Origin: Actinokineospora iranica
Lineage (GTDB): Bacteria > Actinomycetota > Actinomycetes > Mycobacteriales > Pseudonocardiaceae
Length of the DNA stretch: 64,000 nucleotides
Assembly: GCF_900101685.1 (NCBI RefSeq)
Contig: NZ_FMZZ01000015.1
Span: forward strand, 94,531 to 158,530
Reading direction: 5' to 3'
Shown: positions 61,825-64,000 of the stretch, piece by piece
How positions within the stretch are numbered: position 1 is the first letter of the stretch
How the letters are laid out: each line of letters starts with the position of its first letter
Made by a program: the position numbers and the translations under genes
The notes under the pieces: generated by a model
What the model saw: the letters and a program-made list of their open reading frames with translations, nothing else
Told to the model about the DNA's origin: nothing
The model's database searches: none

Positions 61825-64000
<2,176 letters not shown>

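Overview
The window is high-GC DNA from a monoderm actinomycete. A Pseudonocardiales-type filamentous genus is my best guess, from gene families and GC-rich third codon positions; no taxonomic marker gene is present. Three blocks can be told apart. Bases 1-29.3 kb are ordinary chromosome, 29.36-49.26 kb is one integrated actinomycete integrative and conjugative element (AICE), and 49.26-64 kb is an accessory zone of recombinases, defence-type NTPases and decayed genes.

Chromosomal block. The left edge holds the start of a PfkB sugar kinase, an ESX/type VII-like small protein coupled to a DUF6973 protein, an MFS exporter and an Imm1-like immunity protein. From about 3.7 to 14 kb lies a heptose cluster: GmhB, GmhA and the bifunctional kinase/adenylyltransferase HldE, three GT9 (heptosyltransferase-type) and two GT-B glycosyltransferases, with an SDR, UdgX and an aldehyde dehydrogenase in the same minus-strand run. 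Most members overlap by 4 bp. Together they would make an ADP-heptose and use it in an undescribed surface glycan or secreted glycoside. A baeRF-type protein, SDRs, a hemerythrin, a secreted M15-like peptidase, a lipase and an MFS pump follow, then the housekeeping run cmk-plsC-der, an alpha/beta hydrolase, and a NarL-type two-component pair split by a proline/arginine-rich ORF.

AICE block. The 3' part of tRNA-Pro(GGG) at 29330-29403 is repeated (46 bp, one mismatch) at 49211-49256. Between the copies are a tyrosine integrase and Xis, a PP-loop/PAPS-reductase-like domain fused to DUF3631, a long 4-bp-overlapping minus-strand operon of small transfer proteins, a TraB/FtsK translocase, a DUF2637 membrane protein, a Nudix protein (compare Pif of pSAM2), a DUF5706/Pycsar-effector-like membrane protein, and a divergent GntR regulator (compare KorSA) with a GNAT enzyme. 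No RepSA, RepAM or Prim-Pol is visible. Three non-coding repeat systems stand out: 231-bp tandem repeats packed with CCGTAA, a GTTAGGT cluster just downstream of traB, and eight dispersed copies of GGGGACACGACA.

Right block. Just outside attR lie a second tyrosine recombinase and conserved small actinobacterial genes. A two-gene operon carries a textbook actinobacterial LexA box. A frameshifted serine recombinase follows, then a STAND/NB-ARC-TPR protein, remnants of an asparaginase and an EEP nuclease, a DUF1173 protein, a two-helix membrane protein, an integrase tail fragment, and a NACHT NTPase whose 3' end is interrupted by an IS transposase running off the window. The two NTPases share an N-terminal motif with the spacing of RHIM-like amyloid signalling motifs. 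This is the best candidate for an uncharacterised immune-type system here.
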